DNA from: Streptomyces sp. NBC_00708
Lineage (GTDB): Bacteria; Actinomycetota; Actinomycetes; Streptomycetales; Streptomycetaceae
DNA length: 64,000 bases
NCBI GenBank assembly: GCA_036226585.1
Contig: CP108997.1
Location: 7,130,001-7,194,000 of the forward strand
Reading direction: 5' to 3'
In this document: positions 1 to 7,822 of the stretch, piece by piece
How positions within the stretch are numbered: the stretch's first letter is position 1
Layout of the letters: every line of letters begins with the position of its first letter
The notes under the pieces: generated by a model
Seen by the model: the letters and a program-made list of their open reading frames with translations, nothing else
What the model was told of the DNA's origin: nothing
Database searches by the model: none
Made by a program: the position numbers and the translations under genes

Positions 1-1
1 C

Positions 2-163
2 TGGGTCAACATCTGGCGCGACCCGGATGCCGCCGCCGAAGTCAGGGCGGCCAACGACGGCAACGAGACCGTGCCGACCGTGGTCGTGGCCGGGAAACCT
101 CACACCAACCCGGACCCGGCGTGGGTACGTGAACAGCTCATCGCCGCCGGACGACGGGGCTGA
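2..163 (+). CDS. Mycoredoxin/glutaredoxin-like protein, 3' end only
   Basis: The window opens inside this gene; the last 53 codons are readable in the frame starting at base 2. The residues WVNIWRDPDAAAEVR, NDGNETVPTVVV and HTNPDP match the C-terminal half of actinobacterial mycoredoxins, where the TVPTV cis-proline loop and the following Gly form the mycothiol-binding groove. The N-terminal CxxC active site would lie upstream of the window and cannot be checked. Family members reduce mycothiol-mixed disulfides in the cytoplasm. It is convergent with the sirtuin gene, about 60 bp away. The family call is fairly firm; the exact paralogue is not determined. Confidence 0.8.
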   Translation, partial: WVNIWRDPDAAAEVRAANDGNETVPTVVVAGKPHTNPDPAWVREQLIAAGRRG

Positions 164-224
164 CGGGGCCACCGGGGCTCACGCACGGGCCGGCCGCCAC
201 CCCGCACCCCCGGGGGACGCCTGC

Positions 225-1169
225 TTACGCGCCCAGCGCGTCCCGGCCGGTCGCGGCCTCGTCCTCCACACCCTCGATGCGAGGACCCTCGACGCGAACG
301 CCCAGCCGGTCCGCCACCGTCCCCAGAGCCGCCCCCAGCGGCAGCCCGATCCGGGTGACGGCCTGGCCGTCGCCCCGGGTGGGCTCCCGGTTGACGATGA
401 GTACCGGCTTCCCGGCCTGAGCCGCCTGGCGGACGAACCGGAGGCCGGACATCACCGTCAGCGAGGACCCCAGCACCAGCAGCGAAGTCGCCGCCCGCAC
501 CAGCTCGCGGCAGTGCTCGACCCGTGCCGTGGGCACCGTCTCGCCGAAGAACACCACGTCCGGCTTGAGGATGCCGCCGCAGACCTCGCACGGCACCACC
601 CGGAAATCCCCGACCTGCTCGTCGGTGAGATCGGCGTCCCCGTCCGGATTGACCCCGGCCGCCACCGGCCGGAACCCGGGGTTCGCCTCCTCCAGCCGCC
701 GCGCGACCTCCCGGCGCGCGACGAACGTGCCGCAGTTCAGGCAGACGACCCGGTCCAGGCCCCCGTGGAGCTCGACGACGCCCTCGCTGCCGGCGGCCTG
801 GTGCAGTCCGTCGACGTTCTGGGTGATCACCCCGGACAGCGCACCGGTGCGCCCGAACGCGGCCACCGCCCGGTGCCCGGCGTTCGGGAGGGCGCGCCGG
901 AAGGTCTTCCAGCCGAGGTGGCTGCGCGCCCAGTACCGGCGGCGCGCCGGGGCGCCGCCGGTGAAGTCCTGGTAGGTCATCGGGGTGTGCCGGCTGAGGC
1001 TGCCGCCCTCGCCCCGGTAGTCCGGGATGCCGGACTCCGTCGAGATACCGGCCCCGCTCAGCACCAGCACACCGCCGGTGCCGAGCGCTTCGACGACGGG
1101 TTCCGGATCAGTGGTGGCCGGGGGCAGTCCTTCGGTGGGAGTCCAGCTCAGAGTGGGGCGCATGCGCAT
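225..1169 (-). CDS. Sir2-family NAD-dependent protein deacylase
   Basis: This is a 314-residue sirtuin. The NAD-binding motifs GAGISTESGIPDYRG and TQNVDGLHQ, the catalytic-base histidine in ELHGG, and two CxxC pairs for the structural zinc (CLNC and CEVC) are all present, so the enzyme looks intact. Sirtuins remove acyl groups from lysines in the cytoplasm, using NAD and producing nicotinamide and O-acyl-ADP-ribose. It starts 39 bp after the rph stop on the same strand, so the two could be co-transcribed. A second ATG lies two codons inside the chosen start. The natural substrate cannot be inferred from sequence. Confidence 0.93.
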   Translation of the reverse strand: MRMRPTLSWTPTEGLPPATTDPEPVVEALGTGGVLVLSGAGISTESGIPDYRGEGGSLSRHTPMTYQDFTGGAPARRRYWARSHLGWKTFRRALPNAGHRAVAAFGRTGALSGVITQNVDGLHQAAGSEGVVELHGGLDRVVCLNCGTFVARREVARRLEEANPGFRPVAAGVNPDGDADLTDEQVGDFRVVPCEVCGGILKPDVVFFGETVPTARVEHCRELVRAATSLLVLGSSLTVMSGLRFVRQAAQAGKPVLIVNREPTRGDGQAVTRIGLPLGAALGTVADRLGVRVEGPRIEGVEDEAATGRDALGA

Positions 1170-1208
1170 GCCTCCAGAGTACGGAACGGGTCTCCCACCG
1201 CTCCGCCG

Positions 1209-3809
1209 TCACGACAGCGGCTCCACGTACCCGTCGGTGCCGTGCACGCGGATGCGCTGACCGTCCCGGATCAGCCGGGTGGCCCCGGCCACGCCCACGA
1301 CGGCGGGCAGTCCGTACTCCCGGGCGATCACCGCCCCATGCGTCATGAGGCCGCCCACCTCCGTCACCAGCCCCGCGATCCCGACGAACAGCGGTGACCA
1401 GCTGGGATCGGTGAAGGTGGTGACCAGGATGTCGCCCGCCTCCAGTTCGGCCTCGGCCACATCGAGGATGACGCGGGCCCTTCCCTCCACGGTCCCGCCG
1501 GAAACCGGCAGACCGGTCAGCGCACCCTCCGGCACGTCGTCCCGCCGGTACGCCCCGTTCACCGCCTCACCGTCCGACGTGAGCACACGCGGCGGGGTGA
1601 GCGCGCTGAACGCCCGGAACTCCTCCTTGCGCCGCCGGACCAGCTCCTCGTCCACCGTGTTCGTCCGCACGGCGTCACGGAACTCCTCGAAGGTGAGGTG
1701 GAAGACGTCCTCCCGGCCGGCCAGCACCCCGGCGTCCACCAGGCGGCCGGCCTCCCGCACAAGGGCCTGCTTGTAGACGAGGTAGCGGTGGATGATGCCG
1801 TACTTCGGGTACTCCCGGTACCCGACGAAGGTCCGGACCCGGTCGATCATCCCCTTGGTCTCCTCGGCCTTCCGGTCCCCGTCCGGAAGGGCCCGCAGGC
1901 GGGCGAGCACGTCCCGCTCCTTCGCCAGGGCCTTCTGCCGCCCCTCCTCGAAGCGCCGGGCGGCGGCGCCCGGTCCGAAGAGGCGCACGTTGTCGAGGAT
2001 CACCGGCACCAGCGCGGTGGGGCGCTCGCTCCAGCGCGGCCGCGTGATGTCGATCTCGCCGACGCACCGCATGCCGTACCGGTCGAGGTACGCCTCGATG
2101 GCCTCGCGCGCCTCCGCCCCGCCCGCCACCTTCGCCAGGCCGTCGAGGAAGCCCTCGTCGTCCCCGGGGTCCCGCAGATACGCCACCGCTTCCGGGTGCG
2201 GGCGGATCACGTCCGCGACATCGAGCAGCGCGAGACCCATCTCCGACGTGACGTTGCCGGGGGCCGACAGTGTGAGCGTGTCGGCCGCGTTCTTCTCGCC
2301 GAGCCACTCCAGCAGCTTGTCGTTCAGCCACCACGTGGACTCCATGCCGGCCATGATCGCCTGCATGCTCAGGGGGTCGCCGAGCACCCGCTTGTGCTCC
2401 TCGAAGGCGGTGACCAGGAAGTCGAACAGCGCCGGCCCGGAGTGCGTCCGGATGTCCCGCTCCAGGGCGGCGACCGAGGCCTCGCTGCGCGCGATCAGCT
2501 CCCGGACGAGGGCAGGATCGGTCGCGATCGGGGCGGGCCCACCGGCGGCAGGCGGCGTGGCGGGCACCGGATCCGGGAGCGTGGGCACGAAGCCGGGGTG
2601 GTCGAGCACGGTCTCCAGGGCATCCCTGACCAGCGGATCGCCCTTGCCCATCATGTCCAGGAGGCCGGCCCGGACGGAGGGCGGGCCCAGCCGCGGGGTG
2701 ACGTCGACGAACAGCCGCCCGCCGGCCTCCAGCATCGGGGCCATGGCTGTCAGCCGCCACATCGAGAGCCCCAGGGGCTTCATCGCGTCGGTCATCATCT
2801 GCTGATGGCCGACGGAGACGTAGACGTGGTTCTCGTCGTCCGCCACCTTCGGTACCGGGAACAGCGTCGTGATCGGCCGGCTCTGGACGATCCGGAACCC
2901 GTCGTCGACGAGACACCACTCGATGTCCTGCGGGCGCCCGAAGCGCTCCTCGATCCGCCGCCCGAGCCGGACGAGCCGCAGGACCTGCTCGTCCGTCAGC
3001 GCGGGCTGCTCCCGCCGCCGCGCCTCGACCGGCACCTCGCGCGTGCCGCCGCCCTCCAGCGCCTCGATCGCCCGCTCCTTCACGGCGATCGACCTGCCGA
3101 TGATCTCGCCTTCGCGCACCGTGAAGACGTCCGGGTTCACCAGCCCGGACACCAGCGCCTCGCCGAGCCCGAAACCGGCGTCCACCGTGGCGTTCCTCCG
3201 GTTGCCCGTCACGGGGTCGGCGGTGAACAGGATGCCCGACGCCCGGGGGAACACCATCCGCTGCACGACCACGGCCATGTGCACCGTACGGTCGTCGATG
3301 CCGCCGCGCCGCCGGTACGCCACGGCCCGCTCGGTGAACAGCGAGGCCCAGCACCGGCTGATGTGCCGGAGCACCGCCTGCGTACCCACGACGTTCAGAT
3401 ACGTGTCCTGCTGCCCGGCGAAGGAAGCCGTCGGCAGGTCCTCCGCCGTCGCGCTGGACCGTACGGCGTACGCGGCGTCCTCGCCGTACCGGGCCAGCGC
3501 ACCGGTGACCTCCGCCACCAGCTCGTCCGGCAGGGGAAGTCCTTCGATGGTCCGGCGGACCTCCGCGCTCAGGGCGCGTACCGCCTCCCGGTCGTCCGGG
3601 TCCGCCAGGGTCAGCCGGCCGAGCTGCTCGTCCACCTCCGGCGCCCCGGCCACGACATGCCGGAAGGCCCCCGTCGTGACGCAGAATCCGCCGGGCACCC
3701 GGACGTCCTCGATCCGCGACAGCGTGCCCAGGTGCGCGCCCTTGCCGCCGACGGCCGCGATCCGCGAACCGTCGGCCTCGTCCAGATCCCACACGTACCG
3801 TTCACGCAC
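1209..3809 (-). CDS. rph: Rifampin phosphotransferase (PEP-synthase-like)
   Basis: The 866-residue length matches rifampin phosphotransferases. The N-terminal ATP-grasp-like domain begins KGAHLGTLSR and includes a PEP-synthase-type AVRSSATAEDLP segment. A rifamycin-binding central domain follows, and the C-terminal swivelling phosphohistidine domain carries GGLMTHGAVIAREYG, where the His is the phosphocarrier. The family transfers the ATP beta-phosphate to the C21 hydroxyl of rifamycins, giving resistance. The start is GTG with GAGGA about six bases upstream. A 19-bp rifamycin-associated inverted repeat lies about 60 bp before the start and supports this identity over ordinary PEP synthase or pyruvate phosphate dikinase. 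Confidence 0.88.
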   Translation of the reverse strand: MRERYVWDLDEADGSRIAAVGGKGAHLGTLSRIEDVRVPGGFCVTTGAFRHVVAGAPEVDEQLGRLTLADPDDREAVRALSAEVRRTIEGLPLPDELVAEVTGALARYGEDAAYAVRSSATAEDLPTASFAGQQDTYLNVVGTQAVLRHISRCWASLFTERAVAYRRRGGIDDRTVHMAVVVQRMVFPRASGILFTADPVTGNRRNATVDAGFGLGEALVSGLVNPDVFTVREGEIIGRSIAVKERAIEALEGGGTREVPVEARRREQPALTDEQVLRLVRLGRRIEERFGRPQDIEWCLVDDGFRIVQSRPITTLFPVPKVADDENHVYVSVGHQQMMTDAMKPLGLSMWRLTAMAPMLEAGGRLFVDVTPRLGPPSVRAGLLDMMGKGDPLVRDALETVLDHPGFVPTLPDPVPATPPAAGGPAPIATDPALVRELIARSEASVAALERDIRTHSGPALFDFLVTAFEEHKRVLGDPLSMQAIMAGMESTWWLNDKLLEWLGEKNAADTLTLSAPGNVTSEMGLALLDVADVIRPHPEAVAYLRDPGDDEGFLDGLAKVAGGAEAREAIEAYLDRYGMRCVGEIDITRPRWSERPTALVPVILDNVRLFGPGAAARRFEEGRQKALAKERDVLARLRALPDGDRKAEETKGMIDRVRTFVGYREYPKYGIIHRYLVYKQALVREAGRLVDAGVLAGREDVFHLTFEEFRDAVRTNTVDEELVRRRKEEFRAFSALTPPRVLTSDGEAVNGAYRRDDVPEGALTGLPVSGGTVEGRARVILDVAEAELEAGDILVTTFTDPSWSPLFVGIAGLVTEVGGLMTHGAVIAREYGLPAVVGVAGATRLIRDGQRIRVHGTDGYVEPLS

Positions 3810-3868
3810 GCAGCGTCCTCATTTCCGCAGGTCGGGGTGGTCAGGCCGACGATTGTGCGCCACCCCCC

Positions 3869-3890
3869 GGCCCTTGCCGCAAGCCCCCCG
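3869..3890 (-). promoter_or_regulatory. Rifamycin-associated element (RAE)-like inverted repeat
   Basis: On the minus strand this reads GGGGGGCTTGCGGCAAGGG, with CTTGC and GCAAG as a dyad around one G. This is the form of the RAE found upstream of rifamycin-inducible resistance genes (rph, helR and others) in actinomycetes. It is about 60 bp upstream of the rph start. A possible -10-like CACAAT lies 19 bases downstream of TTGCGG. The identification relies on recalled consensus. Confidence 0.7.
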
Positions 3891-4002
3891 GTGCGCTATA
3901 AGTTGGGTACGGCAGGGAGAAGGTTCTCCCCGCCTCTGCTTTTGTACGCCGTGGCAGGCGGCCCGGACGGCGTCGCCACGCGCACCTGTTCGGCACGGGG
4001 GG

Positions 4003-4989
4003 TTACGAGGCCGACCTGCCCCTCCGCAGAAGCACCGGCCGCAGCCGGCTGTAGCCGCGTACCGACACCGGACGCAGCGGCTTCAGCGCGTACGCCGCCC
4101 GCCCGGCCAGCTCACCCGCGAGCGCGGTGTCGACCAGCACGGACGCGGGGCGGGCCACCGCCGTGAGCCGGGCCGCGATGTTGACCGCCGCCCCGTAGAC
4201 GTCGCCGAAGCGGCCGATGACGGGGCCGTGGGCCAGCCCCGTGCGCACCTGTGGCAGCTTCGGGTCCGCCTGGGCGCGGGCCGCCAGCTCCAGGCCGATG
4301 TCGGCGGCCCCCGCCGCCGACTCGCAGACGAAGAGCACCTCGTCGCCGATGGTCTTCACCACCTGCCCCCGGCCCTCGGCCACCACATCGCCGGTCAGGG
4401 TCTCGAACCGGTCGAGCACGTCCACCAGTTCGGCGCCGTCCAGGCCACGGGTCATCCGCGTGTAGCCCACCATGTCGGTGAACCCGACGGCCCGGTCCCG
4501 GACATGGGCGCCCGGCCCCGCTTCCTCCTCCCGGCCCTCACTGAGCAAGTGCCCGGCGTACGCGACGAGATGACGGCGCCACACATAGCGCTGCACCCGT
4601 TCGATCTCCGGCAGCAGCGCCGCCATGTGCTCCAGCAGGGCGTCCCGGTCGGGCGAGGGGCCCTCGTCGCGGCTCATCCAGTCCCGCAGGGTGTCCACCT
4701 GCCAGTCCGCGAGCCGGGAGAGGTGGTGGCCGAGGGCGCGGGCCATCATCGTCTCGCTGTGCTCGGTGATGAGCCCGGCCGCGATGAGGCGTTCGCCCGC
4801 GCGCAGGGCCTCCACGTCGGCGTCGGTGAACACCGTGGCGTCGTCGTCGACCGCCGGGAACCCGAGCGCCCGCCATACCTGTACCGCGCGCTCGAACCTC
4901 ACCCCGGCCCGCGCGGCGACATCGCGCCTCGTCCAGACCCGGCCGCCGCCCAGCAGTACTTCCTCGACGGACTCCGGCCGCGTGCTCAT
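4003..4989 (-). CDS. Class III adenylate/guanylate cyclase-domain protein
   Basis: This 328-residue protein has an N-terminal helical region, possibly regulatory (residues 1-165, with a MerR-like opening RDVAARAGV). A class III nucleotidyl cyclase catalytic domain follows (about 165-328). Both metal-binding aspartates are visible (GFTDMVGYT and KTIGDEVLF), as are the transition-state Asn and Arg in NIAARL. The Lys in VKTIGDE favours ATP over GTP. No membrane segment is seen, so it should be cytosolic. Its ATG overlaps the stop of the universal stress protein gene (ATGA), indicating translational coupling. The product is probably cAMP; the signal it senses is unknown. Confidence 0.88.
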   Translation of the reverse strand: MSTRPESVEEVLLGGGRVWTRRDVAARAGVRFERAVQVWRALGFPAVDDDATVFTDADVEALRAGERLIAAGLITEHSETMMARALGHHLSRLADWQVDTLRDWMSRDEGPSPDRDALLEHMAALLPEIERVQRYVWRRHLVAYAGHLLSEGREEEAGPGAHVRDRAVGFTDMVGYTRMTRGLDGAELVDVLDRFETLTGDVVAEGRGQVVKTIGDEVLFVCESAAGAADIGLELAARAQADPKLPQVRTGLAHGPVIGRFGDVYGAAVNIAARLTAVARPASVLVDTALAGELAGRAAYALKPLRPVSVRGYSRLRPVLLRRGRSAS

Positions 4990-5435
4990 GTGGTGTGGAC
5001 GATCAGCACATCGAGTCCGGCCTTCCGGGCGACGTCCGCCGGTACGGAGCCCAGGATGCGTCCCGCCAGCGAGCGCAGTCCGCGGTTGCCGACCACGACC
5101 AGGTCGGCCGAGCACTTCCGGGCGGCCCGCACGAGCGAGGGGACCGGTTCGCCCTCCACCGCGACCGTGCGCACCTCGGCCGCGCCCTGCAGACGGGCCC
5201 GGTCCTTCGCGGTCCGCAGCGTCTCCTCGGCCGGCGCCGAACCCACCACCTGGTACGCCTCCGCCCCCAACTGGTCCTTCGCGGCATCGAGTTCGGCGCC
5301 GCTCATGGGTGCGTAGGCGCAGGTGATCACAAGCTCGGCCCCGCATACGCCGGCGAGCCGTGCGGCGGCCTCGACCGCGGCGAACGACGATTCCGACCCG
5401 TCCGTGCCGACGAGCACAGTCCGATAGGCGGCCAA
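4986..5435 (-). CDS. Universal stress protein (UspA family)
   Basis: This 149-residue single-domain Usp has the N-terminal YRTVLVGTDGSESS strand-loop and the ATP-binding signature VVGNRGLRSLAGRILGSVP near the C-terminus. Such proteins bind ATP in the cytoplasm and are induced by stress. The start is inferred to be TTG because AGGAG sits six bases upstream; longer readings would run back through a palindromic operator. A 30-bp dyad abuts the ribosome-binding site. The stop overlaps the cyclase ATG, so the pair forms an operon and the Usp may act on the cyclase, though that link is inference. Confidence 0.88.
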   Translation of the reverse strand: MAAYRTVLVGTDGSESSFAAVEAAARLAGVCGAELVITCAYAPMSGAELDAAKDQLGAEAYQVVGSAPAEETLRTAKDRARLQGAAEVRTVAVEGEPVPSLVRAARKCSADLVVVGNRGLRSLAGRILGSVPADVARKAGLDVLIVHTT

Positions 5436-5445
5436 GGCAAACTCC

Positions 5446-5475
5446 TTACTCCGAAGTAAACTTACTTCAGAGTAA
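5446..5475 (-). promoter_or_regulatory. 30-bp nested palindromic operator before usp-cyclase
   Basis: The core is GAAGTAA-AC-TTACTTC, a perfect 7+7 dyad, flanked by outer arms TTACTC and GAGTAA, so 26 of 30 bases are symmetric. It abuts the ribosome-binding site of the usp gene and lies about 100 bp upstream of the divergent GNAT gene. It resembles MarR- or HxlR-type operators, but no regulator gene is adjacent. The protein that binds it is unknown. Confidence 0.65.
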
Positions 5476-5577
5476 GGTAAGGGGCCCGGCGACCCCGGGC
5501 AAGAGTGCGGCGGGCGTACGGCCGAGGGCGGCTCCGTCCCGGTCGGCCCGGTCCACGGTGGGATAGGGTCCCCGACC

Positions 5578-6117
5578 ATGGCTGAAGCGAACTTCCTTCC
5601 CCGGCCGCCCACCCCGCTGCGCACCGAGCGGCTCGTGCTGCGCGAGTCGGAGAGCCGGGACCGAGCGGCCTTCGTCGAACTGCTCTCCTCGCCGGAGGTC
5701 CACACCTACCTGGGCGGGCCCCGCCCGCGCGACGAGTGCGAGCGCACCCTGCCGGAGACACCCGGACAGGGCGCCGGCCGCTTCGTGATCGAGCGCGACG
5801 GAGCGATGATCGGCATGGTCGAGCTCAAGCAGCGCGACCTGCAAACCCCGGACGCGGTCCGACCGGACGCCGGGAGGGCCGAACTGGGCTACCTGCTGCT
5901 GCCGGAGGCGTGGGGCCACGGATACGCCGCCGAGGCGTGCGCGGCGGTGCTCGACTGGTTCACCGAGGCATGCCCGGACGAGCCCGTCACCCTCTTCACC
6001 CAGACCGCCAACTCGCGCTCGATGCGCCTCGCGGAGAAGCTCGGCTTCACCGGGATCCACCGCTTCGAGGCGTGGGGCGCCGCCCAGTGGATGGGCGTAC
6101 GCCCTCCGGCCGCGTAA
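5578..6117 (+). CDS. GNAT-family N-acetyltransferase, RimJ/RimL type
   Basis: This 179-residue protein has the RimJ/RimL layout: an opening TERLVLRESESRDRAAF strand, then a beta-strand pair ending GYLLLPEAWGHGYAAEA, which carries the acetyl-CoA pyrophosphate-binding QxxGxG-like loop. The closing NSRSMRLAEKLGF motif is typical of this subgroup. It transfers acetyl from acetyl-CoA to an amine, either a protein N-terminus or a small molecule; the acceptor is not predictable. It is transcribed divergently from the stress-protein operon with an operator-like dyad between them. The ATG start is the only good candidate, though its ribosome-binding site is weak. Confidence 0.88.
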   Translation: MAEANFLPRPPTPLRTERLVLRESESRDRAAFVELLSSPEVHTYLGGPRPRDECERTLPETPGQGAGRFVIERDGAMIGMVELKQRDLQTPDAVRPDAGRAELGYLLLPEAWGHGYAAEACAAVLDWFTEACPDEPVTLFTQTANSRSMRLAEKLGFTGIHRFEAWGAAQWMGVRPPAA

Positions 6118-6139
6118 CCCGGCCCGCGGCCCTGGGGCG

Positions 6140-6550
6140 TCAGGCGTCGAGCACGGCGGCGACGGCCTCGATCTCGACGAGCTGGTCCGCGTAGCCCAGC
6201 ACGGTGACGCCCATCAGCGTGCTGGGAACGTCGTGCTCGCCGAACGAGTCCCGGACGACCTCCCAGGCCTTCACCAGATCCTCCTGGCGGCTCGACGCCA
6301 CGAGGACCCGCGTACTGATGACGTCCTGGAGCGACGCGCCGGCGGCACGCAGGGCGACCTCCATGTTCTCGACGGCCTTGAGCGCCTGGCCCGCGTAGTC
6401 GCCGACCGCCGCCGTCGAGCCGTCGGCGTTCAGGGGGCACGCCCCGGCGAGAAAGATGAGCCGGGACTCGGCGGGCGCGGTGGCCGCGTACGCGTACTCG
6501 GCGACATCGGACAGGGCGGCCGAGCGGATCAGGGTGACGGCGCGGGGCAT
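6140..6550 (-). CDS. RidA-family (YjgF/YER057c/UK114) protein
   Basis: This 136-residue RidA-superfamily protein has the subunit-interface motifs GACPLNADGST, GDYAGQALKAVENMEVALRAAG and the C-terminal VEIEAVA. RidA enzymes are trimers that hydrolyse reactive enamine/imine intermediates, releasing ammonia and a ketoacid. The usual substrate-anchoring arginine near residue 105 is not clearly conserved: the segment here is DVISTRVLVAS. It may therefore belong to a non-archetypal Rid subfamily, and the function call should stay broad. It ends 22 bp from the convergent GNAT gene and begins 85 bp after the ThuA gene, which lies upstream on the same strand. Confidence 0.85.
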   Translation of the reverse strand: MPRAVTLIRSAALSDVAEYAYAATAPAESRLIFLAGACPLNADGSTAAVGDYAGQALKAVENMEVALRAAGASLQDVISTRVLVASSRQEDLVKAWEVVRDSFGEHDVPSTLMGVTVLGYADQLVEIEAVAAVLDA

Positions 6551-6635
6551 GACGGCTGGGTCCAATCGCAGCGGGGGCGGAGCCCGGACATCCTGCCAGG
6601 AAGGCACCACCCCCGTCCCCTCCTTTTCCGCCCGC

Positions 6636-7313
6636 TCAGCAGCCCGCCGTCCACCGCAGCCCGCCCAGCAGGTGGGCGCGGAAGGCCGGGTCGCTGTACG
6701 CCGATTCCGCGTGGCCCAGGGACGTATAGAAGGAGCGGCCCGCGCCGGACTCCTGGCACCAGACCAGCGGGTGGTCCGCGCCCATGGTGCCGCCCTCGTA
6801 AGCGGTCTCGTCGATCGTCGCCAGGATCCGGACCCCCGGCCGGCGCGGGTTGCTCCGGAAGTCGTACCACTCGTCGTCCCGGTCCCAGAGCCGCGGCAGA
6901 TGGCGCGTCGCCGGGTGGTCCGGGTCCTCGATCCGCACGGTGCCGGGCTGGAAGGCGGGGTGACCGGCGAAGCGCGCGCCGACCAACTCCCCGTAGTACG
7001 GCCAGTCGTACTCGGTGCAGGCGGCGGAATGGACCCCCATGAAGCCGCCGCCGTCCGAGACCCGGCGCCGCAGCGCGTCCCGCCCCTCCGGGGTGAGCAC
7101 GTCCCCGCTGGTGGACAGGAAGACCACCGCACCGCGCCCCGCCAGGGACGCGTCCGTGAAGACCGAGGGGTCCTCGGTGGTCTCCACGCCGAAGCCGTGC
7201 TCCTCGCCCAGCTCGCGCAGGGCGGCGCGACCGGCCGGGATCGAGTCGTGGCGGTAGGCCGTGGTGCGGGTGTAGACGAGGACGTCCGACAGGCGGCGGC
7301 CGGTCCGGGGCAT
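6636..7313 (-). CDS. ThuA domain-containing (glutamine-amidotransferase-like) protein
   Basis: This 225-residue protein matches the ThuA fold: DVLVYTRTTAYRHDSIPAG at the N-terminus, GFMGVHSAACTEYDWPYYGELVGARFAGHP in the middle, and the closing GRSFYTSLGHAESAY motif. ThuA proteins are class-I-amidotransferase-like and are linked to trehalose or other sugar metabolism, but lack a proven general reaction. No signal peptide or lipobox is visible, unlike many long ThuA proteins, so this is the single-domain cytosolic form. It may share a transcript with the RidA gene downstream, 85 bp away. A specific substrate cannot be assigned. Confidence 0.85.
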   Translation of the reverse strand: MPRTGRRLSDVLVYTRTTAYRHDSIPAGRAALRELGEEHGFGVETTEDPSVFTDASLAGRGAVVFLSTSGDVLTPEGRDALRRRVSDGGGFMGVHSAACTEYDWPYYGELVGARFAGHPAFQPGTVRIEDPDHPATRHLPRLWDRDDEWYDFRSNPRRPGVRILATIDETAYEGGTMGADHPLVWCQESGAGRSFYTSLGHAESAYSDPAFRAHLLGGLRWTAGC

Positions 7314-7451
7314 GCTGCGACTCCGGGGTTCTGGTGTGCGGGGGCGGCGGTCACGGGCAGTCTGCCCCGGTGGGGTGCGGGGTATCCGCCCCGCGCGGTC
7401 GCGCGCCTGTTCGCAACGGTCCGCCCAGCGGGCGGGACGGATGTTCGTACC

Positions 7452-7508
7452 GGTTGCGCAACCGTTGACGCCTCCCGGGATCTCCCGGGCCGGCCCGCTC
7501 CCTAGACT
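7452..7508 (+). promoter_or_regulatory. Palindromes and leaderless-type promoter before small zinc-ribbon gene
   Basis: GGTTGCGCAACC (7452-7463) is a perfect 12-bp palindrome. CCCGGGA-TC-TCCCGGG (7474-7489) is a perfect 16-bp dyad. A -10-like TAGACT lies at 7503-7508, only six bases before the ATG, which suggests a leaderless transcript. The second dyad falls where a -35 element would be, so it could be an operator. Confidence 0.4.
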
Positions 7509-7514
7509 CACCGC

Positions 7515-7739
7515 ATGAACAACCTCATGTGCACCCACTGCGGAACCGTCGGTCTCGAGGACGGTTTCATCGAGGATGCCGGCGAGCACTCGCGCGGGTA
7601 CGCGCGCTGGATCGAGGGTGCGCTGGAGCGCGGGATCTTCGGCGGCGCCAAGCGCATGGGCCGGCCGCGCCGGCAGATCGAGGCGTTCCGCTGCCCCAAG
7701 TGCGGATACCTCGCGCTGTTCGCCACCGGTCAGGTGTAG
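7515..7739 (+). CDS. Small double-CxxC zinc-ribbon protein
   Basis: The 74-residue product has CTHC near the N-terminus and CPKC near the C-terminus, separated by a basic helix-rich segment (RWIEGALERG, KRMGRPRRQ). The two pairs could ligate a single zinc in a ribbon fold. Such small proteins are common in Streptomyces as conserved hypotheticals, possibly binding nucleic acid. There is no signal peptide. The ATG is six bases after a -10-like hexamer, consistent with leaderless translation. No neighbour gives a functional clue, so a specific role is not assigned. Confidence 0.75.
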   Translation: MNNLMCTHCGTVGLEDGFIEDAGEHSRGYARWIEGALERGIFGGAKRMGRPRRQIEAFRCPKCGYLALFATGQV

Positions 7740-7822
7740 GAACGGGCGGACGGAACCCGACCGGCCCGCCCCCCCCGTTTTCGATACGCCGGTGATATGC
7801 GCCGACTCGTAGCATGGGCCGC

